The notes under the pieces are model-generated. The model was given only the letters and a program-made list of their open reading frames with translations, was not told the origin of the DNA and made no database searches. A stretch of DNA of 64,000 nt from Proteles cristata cristata (taxonomy: Eukaryota > Chordata > Mammalia > Carnivora > Hyaenidae), in NCBI GenBank assembly GCA_017311185.1, contig JAESUZ010005101.1:558001-622000 (forward strand). The letters are read 5' to 3'. Shown here in pieces: positions 23,796 through 35,199 of this stretch. Numbering within the stretch: position 1 is the first letter of the stretch; every line of letters begins with the position of its first letter. A program made the position numbers and the translations under genes.

Positions 23796-23806
23796 AGTAA
23801 GCGTAA

Positions 23807-24031
23807 ACCGGGGCACCTGGGTGGCTCAGTCAGTTAAGCGTCCGACTTTTGCTTAGGTCATGATCTCACGGTTCGTGGGTTCGAGCCCCGCGTCGGGCTC
23901 TGTGCTGACTGCCAGCTCGGAGCCTGGAGCCTGTTTCAGTCTGTGACTCCCTCTCTCTCTGACCCTCCCCTGCTCACGCTGTCTCTCTCTCTCCTAGAAA
24001 TAAATAAAACATAAAAATTAAAAAAAAAAAA
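23807..24031 (+). mobile_element. SINEC_Fc-type SINE, young subfamily
   Basis: Sense copy: A box tggctcagtcagtt, B box gggttcgagccccgc, ctgccagctcgg, cctagaaataaataaaac tail. TSD agtaagcgtaa at 23796-23806 and 24032-24042. Confidence 0.96.
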
Positions 24032-24652
24032 AGTAAGCGTAAGCTCCCTTTCTTTCCTGGCATTAGTTGGTCACTTTGGTAGCCATTTGTGTCACACACC
24101 AATACCGGTGGCTCCTCTCTTCCCTGACACAGAAGGCTGAGCTTCCAGGTCCTTCTATGGCCAGGTGGGGCCTTTAGACAATTCCGAGCCATTGTTTTAA
24201 AACTGGAGAAGATGTGGTCGCTTTCGGCCAAAGCTCTTCTGATTACAGTAACCAGCCATGTTCCAGATGCCCGGACCCTAAAGGACAAACAACGTGGAGC
24301 AGAGCATCCAATAGAGTTGTGGGAAATACACACTGTGAATAAGAGCTAGACTTCATTTTCACGGAGAGTTTTGAGTTGTTGGTTACCATGACATTATCTA
24401 GGTCATTTTGACTGATAAAAACACTAGTCACTAATAGGAAGTGAGAAATGCATTTCAAAAACAGCTTCCAAATAAGATGGTAGGAAGAAAAAGAATATGC
24501 CTTGGAAATTCTATGCTGCTGAACCATCTTTGGCTTTTAGGTGTGGGGCCATCTTTATTATACCTGATATTCTGAAGCCAATTAGAAAGATAAGAATGAG
24601 GTAGTAGTTTTAAAACACTCTGAAATTATGCCCATTAAGAGGTAGGGGTCTA

Positions 24653-24835
24653 CGGGCTCTGGGTGGCTCATTTAAGCATCTGCCTCTTGATTTAGGTTCA
24701 GGTCATAATCTCAAGGTTCATGAAATCGAGCCCCATCTGCTTGTGATTCTCTGTCTCCCTCTCTCTCTCTCTGCTCATCCCCGACTCATACACACACACT
24801 CTCGCTCTCTCAAAAATAAATAAACACTTTTTAAA
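24653..24835 (+). mobile_element. Diverged, internally shortened SINE
   Basis: Sense SINE lacking part of the region after the B box. TSD aagaggtaggggtcta (24637-24652) against aagaggtgggattcta (24836-24851). Confidence 0.88.
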
Positions 24836-24904
24836 AAGAGGTGGGATTCTAGTCCCTCTTCCTTTGAAACTTGGCAAGCTTGCTCAACCAATAGAGTGAC
24901 TTTT

Positions 24905-25132
24905 TTTTTTAATTTTTTTTAATGTTTTATTTATTTCTAGGAGAGAGAGAGAGAGAGAGAGACAGCGTGAGCAGGGGAGGGCCGGAGAGAGAGGGTGTCA
25001 CAGACTGAAACAGGCTCCAGGCTCCGAGCTGGCAGTCAGCACAGAGCCCGACGCGGGGCTCGAACCCACGAACCGCGAGATCATGACCTAAGTGAAAGTC
25101 GGACGCTTAACCGACTAAGCCACCCAGGCGCC
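24905..25132 (-). mobile_element. SINEC_Fc-type SINE, young subfamily
   Basis: Antisense copy with young markers. TSD ccaatagagtgactttt (24888-24904) against ccaacagagtgactttt (25133-25149), one mismatch in 17. Confidence 0.96.
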
Positions 25133-25559
25133 CCAACAGAGTGACTTTTAAGGCTGGGTCACAGAAGGCCCTCCAGCTCCCCACAGTGGCCCATGACCTG
25201 TGTGTACAAGTCTGGCCAAAAGATGAAGAAGCCTCCAGAAGACTCCAGATTCCAGCCATGTGAGTCCCTCTCTATCCCTCTAGTCTTCCCATGGAAGACA
25301 CCAGACATCAGGGAGCAGGGGAGTGAGGAATCCTATTCTGCCATGTCCAAATTCTTGACCGTGAACATGCTCAGATCATTGCCGTAGTGTGCCGCCAGGG
25401 CCGGGGAGTGGTTAAGCACTAACAGCTGACCGGAGCAAAAGGTAAGAAGTCTCAACAGTGCTGCAGGCCGCTACACTGCTTGACTATTCGTTAGGTCGGA
25501 AAGGAAACCCAGGCTTAAGTGAAATGGGAGACCACACAGTATGTTGGGTGAATGCATCA

Positions 25560-25700
25560 TTTGGTCAGGCTTGGGTTTATTCCATCTCCAGCACTTACTA
25601 GACAAGTTGCTTGGTCTCTCTAAGTCTCATTTCTGAAGCTGGGATGCTAATGACAGGTCCTGATTTACACGGTTGCTGTGAACATGAAATGAGAGACAAT
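25560..25700 (+). mobile_element. MIR remnant
   Basis: MIR-like order of segments: acttgctagacaag-like, ttgcttggtctctctaagtc, then a gctgtgaacatgaaatgaga end. Confidence 0.55.
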
Positions 25701-25987
25701 GTGGCCTTCGCAGCACCTCCAGCCCTGCATTCAGGGCTCTGTCACCGAAAGCTGCCAGGAGGCCTCACCTGCTAAATCGGCAGCTTGCACATATGAACAT
25801 CAAGTCCATGCCTACTCTTGCCTCAGCAGCCTGGGTTTAGGTCACAGGCACCAGAATGGCCTCCACGGCAAGATGGAGACTTAACTTCCTGGCTTCGCCG
25901 AAATCTCAGGGAGAAGGAATGCTTCCTTTTGCCCTCATCCACAGATCGTGCCTTGGGTTCTTAAGTTTTGATTCTTTGGTGATTTTT

Positions 25988-26204
25988 TAAAAAATATTTT
26001 TTATTTATTTCTAGGAGAGAGAGAGAGAGAGACAGCGTGAGCAGGGGAGGGTCAGAGAGAGAGGGAGTCACAGACTGAAACAGGCTCCAGGCTCTGAGCT
26101 GGCAGTCAGCACAGAGCCCGACGCGGGGCTCGAACCCACAAACCGCGAGATCATGACCTAAGCGAAAGTCGGTCGCTTAACCGACTAAGCCACCCAGGCG
26201 CCCC
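25988..26204 (-). mobile_element. SINEC_Fc-type SINE, young subfamily
   Basis: Antisense copy, nearly the subfamily consensus. TSD tctttggtgattttt at 25973-25987 and 26205-26219, a perfect 15 bp. Confidence 0.96.
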
Positions 26205-26224
26205 TCTTTGGTGATTTTTAAAAG

Positions 26225-26350
26225 CCGACACTGAGGACCCACTATGTGCCAACCACGACTCCAATTCATGTGTTGAGTGAATCTTCATAAAGGCCTAGGA
26301 AGTAGGTGGTATTTTCCAAATTTTATAGATGAGGAAACTGAGGGACAGCC
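26225..26350 (+). mobile_element. MIR element 3' part
   Basis: Contains gacccactatgtgccaacca and ttttatagatgaggaaactg, both typical of MIR. Confidence 0.72.
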
Positions 26351-26439
26351 TCCCTCCAAGAGTTAATAATACTCTTTAGGAGCTTAAAGAACTCTCTTTT
26401 GATGCTTGTCTGTGAAATTTTTATCACAAATAGATGACT

Positions 26440-28250
26440 TAAAAATGCATGTAACCAAATGCTTTTCTGTATCCATTTTGTTACTACTTTCTCACTTAAT
26501 TGCCCATGTGATAGTAGTCTGCATTACTGCATGCCCCAGCATATGATTGGACATGTTCCTGTGGCATGCAAAGAATTTATGTTGATGCTGGCTGATGAGG
26601 TATCTGTATATTCCCATCAAGTCAGGCATGTTAACTATGTTGTCCAAATAGTCGCTAGTTTTACTAATTTTGGTTTTCTACTTGTTCCAATTGTTGTTGA
26701 GAGGGGTGTCAAAATATCCCGGGGTGATTGGACATTTCTCTATTTCTTCTTATCAGTTTGGTCAATTTTTTTTCTCTATAATTTTACAATGTTAGGTCTA
26801 ACTGGGGGAATTAAACTCTTGATCATTCTGATGAGCTCCTCTTTGTCTTTAGTGAAACTTTAGACCTTTATCTGAAACAAACAAAGCTAGATTTGGGGTT
26901 ATTACTTTATATATCTTTAAACATTTTTTGAACTTTCTATTTTTTGTTTAAGGTACGTCTCTTCTAGGGGCACCTGGGCGGCTCAGTCAGTTATGCGTCT
27001 GACTTTGGCTCAGGGCATGATATCACGGTTCTCGGGTTCAAGGCCTGCATCAGGCTCTGTGCTGACATATCAGAGCCTAGAGCCTGCTTTGGATTCTGTG
27101 TCTCCTTCTCTCTCTGCCCCTCCCCCACTCATGCCCTCTCTTTCAGAAGAGTGAATAGACATAAAAAAAAAAAGATGTCTTTTTTAATGAGCTTTTATCT
27201 TTTTAAAATATCTATACTCTGGCTCATCCCTTGGGGGCATTTATTTCATCTACATTTAAAGAAATAATGAATATATTTGTACTTAAAAATCTACCACCCT
27301 ACATGCTTTTTGACCCACCCGTTTTTTCTTCTCTTCTTGGATGATTTTTAAGTTGTGTTTTCTGTGTTATTCTCTCTTAGACTATAAATTAAACGTTTTC
27401 CTTTTATATTTTTGTGATGGTTCCCTAGAAATCACAAGATGAATCCTTGACTTACCAAAATCTAATAATGATCTACACCTTTACTTTCCTCCGAGCTATG
27501 CAAGGACCTTAACATACCTTAAGTAGAATTGATGGTGCTTTATAGCTATTCTGGCTATTTTACTTCTCTATAACAGAATGTGATAAATATTTTCAGCACC
27601 AGAAGGCATTACTATTAATGTGTTATACAGCCAATGTTTATATAAATCAACCTTCTTTTCAGCCTTTCTTTGCTTTTTCTTCCTCGTTGCATCCTTGAGC
27701 CTCCATTGAGGATAATTTTCCTCCTAACTGAAGGATGTCTTTGAGACCTTGTTTCATGTGTGTCTGCCAGCAGCCCATTCTCTCAGTGTCTGTTTGTCTA
27801 AGTGTCTTTATTTTGCTCTCTTTTTAGAAAAATCATTTCTAGACTGTCAGTTATTTCCGTCTTCTGATTTTCAATGTTGCCATTGAAAAACTGGTAGTCA
27901 ATCAATCAACTGTGCCTTTGATTTTCTTTTTTTTTTCCTTTATGGTCTGTCTTTGATACTCTGCAGTTTTAGTTGGATGTGTCTCGACATGAATTTATAT
28001 TTATTTATCCTGTTTGGGCTTCTAGCACCAGTGAGTTGATTTCCTTCGTTGGTTCTGGAGAATCTTCAGCGATTATCTCTTCCAGGTTTACCAGTACCCC
28101 AGTCTCTCATCTCTTTTTGAGATTCCAGTTGAATTCTGGTAGACTTCACTGTGTCTTTCATGTTGCTTACCCTCTAGTCGGTATTTGTATCGCTTCTTGT
28201 GCACATCACTTTGTCTCTTCAAGTGCCTGTCATCTTTCATAGTCAGCTGG
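26440..28250 (-). mobile_element. Old LINE-1 fragment(s), antisense
   Basis: About 1.6 kb of T-rich sequence resembling the antisense of an old mammalian L1 ORF2 region, for example gattggacatttctctattt and later aaatctaccaccctacatgc. The SINE at 26967-27171 interrupts it. Reading frames inside, including one of 134 codons at 26459-26863, are antisense chance frames. It may comprise more than one fragment. Confidence 0.62.
26967..27171 (+). mobile_element. SINEC_Fc-type SINE, older copy
   Basis: Sense SINE (gcacctgggcggctcagtca) within the old L1. Tail acataaaaaaaaaaa. TSD unclear. Confidence 0.92.
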
Positions 28251-29186
28251 CCATTTTGCTTGAAAAATTGCTCAGAGAAGTAACTTGAGACTCAGAATAG
28301 CTTCCTTCATCATCTGAGGGAGCTAATAGTGCAGAGCCGTGGATTTATAAACCCCCTGGACTGCAGTCTGCACTCTGTATTTTTGGAGTGATTCCCTTTG
28401 AGTTTACAATCGAAAATGGGTATTGTTGTGCCACGATCTCTGCCTTTGGTGAGGTCTTAACTCTAACCATTTTTCCTTCAGCCACATGTCAATCTGCCAC
28501 ACGCTGTGCCTCTTAGCTGCGCCTCTGGTGAGTCCTCCGGGCGGCAGAGGCAGGTGGTGATAGACCAGGTTTTCCACCTGGACCTGAGGCCAGTCACCTA
28601 CGCTGTATGTACTTGGCCATGAGCAGCTGTTCCTAGCACCTCCCTAGACAGGCAAATGCCGTAGCCTAGAAAGTGCTCTGGCTCACTTCCCTGAGCCCAA
28701 ACTCCTTCCCTATTCATGTTACACTTTTATTAGATCATTGGTCACTGATGCCTTCCCAGAAATGCTTCAATGTATTTCTTTCAGCCTCTTTTGTCCAGAG
28801 GGAGGGGTAAATTGAAGCACCTAGCCCACAATTACTAGGAGTCCTTCACACGGGGTTTTGTTTGTTTTGTAATCATTTTCCTGCCAGTATTTAAAAATCA
28901 AAATTCATTTGGAAACTCAGATTTCTAAAAATCTGGAAAATATGGCCATGCTGGGCTCATCTATTCACGAGGCAATAGCTGGAGAGAGCTGAGTTGCACT
29001 GGCCACCCTGCTGTGCTCTACTGTCTGAAACTAGCCTGAATCTAGGATTTGCTGCCTATCTTTCTGGCGTCTGAATTTGCTGCCACGGAACAAGCGACAA
29101 TGGAGCAGAAGCAGTGAAATGCTCTTGATATTAATGAGTATACATTTTACCTGGTTACATATCCAGGAATCTAGGACATTCTAATT
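28251..29186. other. Unique intronic stretch
   Basis: Nothing recognised; may include further eroded L1 at its left end. Confidence 0.35.
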
Positions 29187-29205
29187 AAGATTTTCCTCTT
29201 TTTCC

Positions 29206-29429
29206 GGGGGCGCCTGGGTGGCTTAGTCAGTTGAGCGTCCGACTTTCGCTTGGGTCATGATCTCGCGGTTCGTGGGTTCAAGCCCCGCGCCGGGCTCTGT
29301 GCTGACTGCCAGCTCAGAGCCTGGAGCCTGTTTCAGTCTGTGACTCCCTCTCTCTCTGACCCTTCCCTGCTCACGCTGTCTCTCTCTCTCGCCTAGAAAT
29401 AAATAAAACATTAAAAAAAAAAGAAAAAA
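29206..29429 (+). mobile_element. SINEC_Fc-type SINE, young, perfect 19-bp TSD
   Basis: Sense young copy. TSD aagattttcctctttttcc at 29187-29205 and 29430-29448, identical over 19 bp, arguing for recent insertion. Confidence 0.97.
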
Positions 29430-29448
29430 AGATTTTCCTCTTTTTCCA

Positions 29449-30168
29449 AAATAGACGTTCCCACTAGGAGGGGCTTGAAGACGGTGAAGGAAGGCTGGCA
29501 GATTTGCAGAAGGAGCCCAGGAAACTTCTGGGGAGTGAAGGGACTGAGATCCTCCCCAACCCCTATTCTCTGAGACTGGGTTGTTTGAGTTCTCAGCATG
29601 GACTTGGGCTGACCGGAACTAAGATGCAGGAATACAAGTTAGGAACCGTCTCCTCTCAAGCCAGCGCCCCCTCCCTCTCCCCCCAACCACTCGCTGGGCC
29701 ACCCTGGCAAAGCAGCTGAGAAGGAAGCCATAGACCAGAGATGCTGAGACCCGAGGCCCACTTGGGCAGATAGAACTCCCAGTTGAGGGAGCCCAGAGAC
29801 CATGCTTCTTGTCCTCTCCCCACCTGAGAAACTACCAAAGCCCAGGCAGCCAGCTAGGGGAGGCCCAGCCTCACCACCCCCTGCCAGGCCCACCCACAGT
29901 GGGACCCACCCTGGGGTGGTGATACGGTCCATAAAATGAAATTCACATTGTCCTTTCTCATGGCAGGTCAAAAATTTTAAAAAAGGATTGAGAATATCAG
30001 AAGTGTTCTTGACTCTGCATGAAAGGCACCCAAATTCACCCCAATCAGAAGTAACTGATACTTCCATTGATACTAATTATAATATTTTCCAGCATATGAA
30101 CTATTAGGATTTCTTTGGTGGCCTCCATAAGCCCTTTTAAAGAATTTGTGAATGTATTTGGCTTCTTT
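29449..30168. other. Unique intronic stretch
   Basis: A minus-strand frame of 142 codons (30067-29639) has no recognisable similarity and biased Gly/Ser content. I treat it as chance. Confidence 0.4.
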
Positions 30169-30186
30169 CAAAAATGTTAACTTCTA

Positions 30187-30402
30187 AAATTTTTTTTTTT
30201 AATGTTTTATTTATTTCCAGGAGAGAGAGACAGCGTGAGCAGGGGAGGGTCAGAGAGAGAGGGAGTCACGGACTGAAACAGGCTCCAGGCTCTGAGCTGG
30301 CAGTCAGCACAGAGCCTGACGCAGGGCTCGAACCCACAAACCGTGAGATCATGACCTAAGCGAAAGTCGGACGCTTAACCGACTAAGCTACCCAGGCGCC
30401 CC
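30187..30402 (-). mobile_element. SINEC_Fc-type SINE, young subfamily
   Basis: Antisense copy. TSD caaaaatgttaacttcta (30169-30186) against caaaaacgttaacttcta (30403-30420), one mismatch. It directly abuts an oppositely oriented SINE. Confidence 0.96.
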
Positions 30403-30420
30403 CAAAAACGTTAACTTCTA

Positions 30421-30598
30421 TGGGCACCTGGGTGGCTCAGTTGGTTGAGCATTCAACTCTTTCGGCTCAGGTCATGATCCTAAGGGCATGGGATTGAGCC
30501 CTGCAATGGGCTCGGTACTGAGCAAGGAGCCTGCTTAAGATTCTCTCTCTCTCTAAAATGAAAAACATGAAAAAAATTTTTTAAATGTTAAAAAAAAA
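30421..30598 (+). mobile_element. Shortened older SINE, sense
   Basis: Starts tgggcacctgggtggctcag and ends with an A-rich tail after a short CT run; the 3' CT-rich region is reduced. It forms an inverted pair with the copy at 30187-30402. Confidence 0.9.
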
Positions 30599-31094
30599 AG
30601 AAGTCACGTCACTCTGCATCAGGGAGATGGCCTCAGCCCCGGGAATGGTCGCCTCCCCTGTGTCTGTGTGCCCTGCGGCCCCAGCTCTCCAGCCAGAGGG
30701 AATGGGATCAGACAGCAGATGGATAGGATAATGCTGAAAGCAGAAAGAACAGACGTCACTGCACTTGGAACACATTCCTTAAGGGTGTATCAGTTTCCAA
30801 AGCAGCTAGTTAGCAAGAAGTGCCGCACTAAGTGTGAGTAGCAGAAGCCAAGTGTCAAGAAAATGGCTATTGGGCTGCATGGGTCACGCAGTGGAGGCGG
30901 CACAGCAGAAAAACCATTAATACCAGGCACTGAAAAGATAGAAATGACCCTCTACTCGAAGGGAGCGTCTTCTCCATGATATGAAGACCATACGTGGAAT
31001 TAATGGGCAGGTAATACACATTTTGTGAGCACAGTGGCTGAACATTTCTTCCACATTCGACAAAAGAACATGTTCTTTGGAACTTTGCCTTTAA
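30599..31094. other. Unique intronic stretch
   Basis: Nothing recognised. Confidence 0.35.
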
Positions 31095-31099
31095 GACAG

Positions 31100-31825
31100 A
31101 TCTGCCAGACACTAAAATGAGCAACTCAGGTAACAACAGATGTTGGTGCCGATGTGGAGAAAAGGGAACCCTTCTGCATGGTTGGTGGGAATGCAAACTG
31201 GTGCAGCCGCTCTGGAGCACAGTATGGAGGTTCGTCAAAAGATTAAAAATAGAACTACCCTAGGACCCAGCAATTGCAACTACTAGATATTTATCCAAAG
31301 GATACAAAATATGCTGATTTTAATGCACTCCAATGTTTATAGCAGCACTCTCAACAAAAGCCAAATTATGGAAAGAGCCCAAATGTACATCAACTGATGA
31401 ATGGATAAAGAAGGTGTGGTTATATACACAATGGAATACTACTCGGTGGTCAAAAAGAATGAAATCTTGCCCTTTCGAACAGCATGGATAGAACTAGAGT
31501 GTATTATGCTAAGTGAAATGGGTCAGTCAGAGCAAAACAGTTATCATAAGATTTCACTTATAAGCAGAATACAGGGAAAGGGAAAGAAAAATAAGATAAA
31601 AATAGAGAGGGAGGCAAACCCTAAGAGACTTTTCAGAGAACAAACTGAGGATTGCTGGTGGGGAGGTGGGTGGGGGGATGGGTTAAATGGGTGGTAGGCA
31701 TTAAGGAGGGCACTTCTGGGGATGAGTGGTGGGCGTCTCATGTAAGAGATGAAATCACTGGGTTCTACTCCTGAGGCCAAGACTACACTGTATGTTAGCT
31801 AACGTGAATTAAAAGAAAAAAGGCA
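31100..31825 (+). mobile_element. LINE-1 3' UTR (carnivore type)
   Basis: Sense L1 3' region, about 0.7 kb, in canonical order: gcaactactagatatttatc, ggataaagaaggtgtggtta, aatggaatactactcggtgg, a G-rich tract (31663-31695) and a gaattaaaagaaaaaa tail. The 98-codon frame inside is not an L1 protein. Confidence 0.93.
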
Positions 31826-31865
31826 CAGCTGCCATATAACCCTCAAGTATTTTAAAATATATTCT

Positions 31866-32083
31866 TGGGGCTCCTGGATAGTTCAGTCAGTTGAGCATCT
31901 GACTTTGGCTCAGGTCAAGATCTCGCGGTTCACAAGTTCGAGCCCCGCGGTGGGCTCTGTGCTGTTCGGAGCCTGGAGCCTGCCTCGGATTTTGTGTCTC
32001 CCTCTCTCTCTGCCTCTTCCTTGTTCATGCTCTTGTCTCTCTCTCTCTCTCTCTCTCTCAAAAATTAATAAAAACTTATAATT
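31866..32083 (+). mobile_element. SINEC_Fc-type SINE, older copy
   Basis: Sense SINE (gttcagtcagttgagcatct, B box gttcgagccccgcgg) with a long CT run at 32032-32059. It sits just downstream of the L1 end. Confidence 0.92.
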
Positions 32084-32524
32084 GGCCTTTACCTAGTGTT
32101 TGAAATAGTGCTAGACTGTCTACCCACAGTTTTAGCAAGGCTCCCTACCTTGGTAAAATCAAATTAGAACTTTCTTTACTTCATCGCTGGGTTATTTTGA
32201 ATCTCTCCGTTTGAATGATATTAACTATGTGAAGAAAACACTGTCTAACACTGTGGAGTTGATGCAAGGCAGGGTTTCTATGGAGATGCAAAGTGAAACT
32301 GATTTTCTTGCTTCTCTTTCTGCTAATTATCCAGAGAAGCAAAAACAGGATTTCAAAGGCCTTGCGACACTTGTCTGAGTTGTATGCTATGGTTTTTTGT
32401 AATTTTCTGGAAGGAGGAGGGAACAGCAGAGGCCAATCATCTGGCTTCCTAGAGCTGTGGCATTAGAGGGATTTTTCTGCTCTGGCTGAGGTGCAAATGA
32501 GGATTCTGATGGTCATCGTAGTAG
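32084..32524. other. Unique intronic stretch
   Basis: Nothing recognised. Confidence 0.35.
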
Positions 32525-32700
32525 GACTTCTCCAATGTGAGTGCGCCCATGGATTACCGGGGCAGCTCATTAAAATGCAGAATCGGATTCAGCTGGTCTG
32601 GGATAGGGCCTGGGAGCCTGCATTTTATGAAGCAACCAGATGGCGTGGATGCCACTTGTCCTTTGGGTAGCAAGAGTTTCGAATGCAGATAGAAACATGC
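32525..32700 (+). mobile_element. MER5A-like fragment
   Basis: Contains attcagctggtctgggatag and ggcctgggagcctgcatttt, the MER5 core. Ends decayed. Confidence 0.65.
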
Positions 32701-33530
32701 TGAATTACAGCTGCTTTTAAACTTTTTATAGAATCTTATCTATTAAAAGGATGATGACTGCAACTTCGGAGCTTAGCAAAATGAAATATACTATATGACT
32801 GTAAGTCAAGGTCAGAGTCTTGATGCACCAATATGGACATGCCCACGTGGCTGCAACCGACAAAAAACACACAGTATAAAAAGTACAGCTGGACAATCTC
32901 CATAAACCACCAAAGCATCTTGGGTTGTGTTGAGCCCCACACTGGCCATCCTTACTGCAATTTCTGAGGATGTAACTAACAGCAAAAACCAAAAAGCAAC
33001 AATAGACTTATTGCTTCCTGCTGGATATGAGGCTTCTTTGGGGAGCAGGTTTGAGGACGACTGATAAAGCATGTGAAGTGCAAGAGTGCCAGTCGCCAAT
33101 TCCTAGAAGCCCCATTCAGCCCCAAGATACAATGTCAAGGTCCTCCTGGCTTTGTGTGCCTGTGGAAATGTTTCCCATACAGTCCAAGTATTTACTAGGG
33201 CTCTCTCTCACGCTTTCCTTTTTGCATCCCATTTATCCACAAGTTTTTCCTTAGTCGTTTTCCTTTCTCTTCCTAAATATAGTGCTGCTCATCTGAAAAT
33301 CGTTTGTAAGCAACTGATTTGAATAGGAAAAAGAAGGAAACTTGCCTCACAGAATCTGAACCCCAAAAAAGGAACTTAATTTCATGAATGCAAACCTGCT
33401 CTAAGACATTTTCCTTTCAGGTTTCGTTGCGATCAAAATCCAGGGAGTTCAATCTCAGAACGTCAACTTTGGGCATTTCCAGAGATATTTGATACTTTTT
33501 TATAAACCTTGAAAATTCATCTCCATGTAT
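32701..33530. other. Unique intronic stretch
   Basis: Nothing recognised except chance frames. Confidence 0.35.

Positions 33531-33532
<2 letters not shown>

Positions 33533-33574
<42 letters not shown>
33533..33574 (+). repeat. (AC)21 microsatellite
   Basis: Uninterrupted AC dinucleotide array of 42 bases, long enough to be length-polymorphic. Confidence 0.97.
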
Positions 33575-33578
<4 letters not shown>

Positions 33579-33944
33579 ATACAAATGTAACTTTACCTTT
33601 TACAAAATATATTGTTTAGCCAAACTCATTTTGATGTATGCTTCACTGAATATAGTGAGAAATTGTGCCTAGAGTTTAAAAACCGATAAGGCAGGGTCAG
33701 TAGACTGTAGTCCTTGTCTGGCCCACCACTTGGTTTTTATACAGCTTGTGAACAAGAATGGATTCTACATTTTTAGACAGTTGAAAAAAAAGAAAGAAGA
33801 ATGTTCTGTGATATGTGAAAGGTATACAAAATTTGAATTTTGGCGTCCATAAATAAATGTACTAATTGACTTCTTATGCATTGTCTGTGGCTGTTTTTGT
33901 GCTACAATGACAGGTGAAAAGTTGTAACATAGCTCCAAATGACT

Positions 33945-34352
33945 AATGTGACCCCCTTGAAATTCACATGCTGGAGTCCTGATCCTCCCCCAGGCCCTCA
34001 GAAAGTGATCTTCTTTGGAGACAGGCTCTTTACAGAGGTGATCAAGTTAAAATGAGGTCATTGGGGTGGGCCCTAATCCAATATGACTGGTGTCCTGTCC
34101 TTATAACAAGGAAAAATCCAGACATAGACATACATAGAGGGAAGATGATGTGACGAGACAGAGGGAGAAGACGGCCATTCACAATCCAAGAAAGGAGATC
34201 AAGAACAGACCTGGCCTCACAGCCCTTAGAAGAAAACCAACTCTGTCAATGCCTTGATCTTGAACTTCAGACTCCAAAGCTGGGAGATCATAAATTTCTA
34301 TTGCGTAAGCCACCTGGTCTGTGGTACTTTGTAGTGTCAGTCCTAGCAAACA
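33945..34352 (+). mobile_element. MLT1-type LTR inserted in hAT element
   Basis: Solo-type MaLR LTR: aggtgatcaagttaaaatga, gggtgggccctaatccaata, cagagggagaagacggccat, then ataaatttctattgcgtaag near the 3' end. There is no internal retroviral sequence. Boundaries are set by where the hAT sequence stops and resumes. Confidence 0.8.
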
Positions 34353-34405
34353 CAGCCAGCAAAACTTAAAGTATTTACTATTTGGCCCTTTATAGAGAAA
34401 GCTTG

Positions 34406-34601
34406 GGGGCACCTGGGTGGCTCAGTCGGTTAAGCGTCCGACTTCAGCTCGTGGGTTCGAGACCCGCATCAGGCTCTGTGCTGACAGCCAGCTCAGAGCC
34501 TGGAGGCTGTTTCAGATTCTTTATCTCCCTCTCTCTCTGACCCTCCCCTGCTCACGCTGTCACTCTCTCTCAGAAATAAATAAAACATTAAAAAAATTTT
34601 G
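34406..34601 (+). mobile_element. SINE with deletion between A and B boxes
   Basis: Sense copy with a perfect 13-bp TSD, tagagaaagcttg (34393-34405, 34602-34614). About 20 bp are missing: cttcagctc runs directly into gtgggttcgag. Confidence 0.95.
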
Positions 34602-34929
34602 TAGAGAAAGCTTGTTAACATCTCTTCCATGGAACTAACTTTTTGCATTTAATATTTTGAAGCCAGCAAGCACCTATCTCATAACCAGCAACAGAGATTC
34701 CAGAATCTTCTCTCCGATGAGCCTACCCTTTGTCTCATACTTGCTCTTGTCTTCAAATCCTTCCTCTCTGGCAAATGAGCTGGGAACAAGCAACCAATTG
34801 CACACTATCTTGGATAAAATAGGGCTTCTGGACAACCCCAATAAAACAAGTTACTAATTAGTCACTTGATCCTCATGTGATCAGAAAATTGGTCTTCACT
34901 GCTATAAATAAGAATGATGGCAAGAACAA

Positions 34930-35130
34930 TAATATAAGCGACAGCTGGCATTTATTGAGCACTTTGTATGTGGCAGGCATTGTCCAAAACACTTCATATG
35001 AATGATTTAATTATCACAACAATCCTATAAAATAAAACATATTTTTATCCCCGTACGACTGCAAAGTAACTGAAGCTTACAGAGTAAGTTACCCAAGGGC
35101 TCAAGACCAAGGGTGTATGATTTCAAAGCC
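34930..35130 (+). mobile_element. MIR element
   Basis: Good MIR match: gctggcatttattgagcact, ggcaggcattgtccaaaaca, atcctataaaataaaac-like and agttacccaagggctcaaga. Confidence 0.8.
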
Positions 35131-35199
35131 CAATGTTTGGATAATGGGCCACCGGGCTAAAATCCTGGTGCCCCCAAACAATTTTATCCACCTGAAAAA

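Larger units (their letters stand above)
33692..34625 (+). mobile_element. hAT-type DNA element, split by LTR and SINE
   Basis: Begins cagggtcagtagactgtagt and continues with ccataaataaatgtactaat and gcattgtctgtggctg, as in the common mammalian hAT family with caggggt...acccctg ends. The tail part (aaagtatttactatttggcc, agagaaagcttgttaac) reappears after the LTR at 33945-34352 and again after the SINE at 34406-34601. No transposase frame. Confidence 0.72.

Noticed and set aside
23815..23890. tRNA-like sequence with A and B boxes
   Set aside because: It is the head of a tRNA-Lys-derived SINE; no true tRNA gene with a full cloverleaf was found.
26459..26863. 134-codon plus-strand reading frame with hydrophobic stretches
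   Set aside because: The nucleotide sequence is antisense to an old L1; the apparent membrane segments come from its T-rich composition.
29639..30067. 142-codon minus-strand frame rich in Gly
   Set aside because: Composition follows local GC content; no similarity recognised.
31401..31697. 98-codon frame
   Set aside because: Lies in an L1 3' UTR, not in L1 ORF1 or ORF2.
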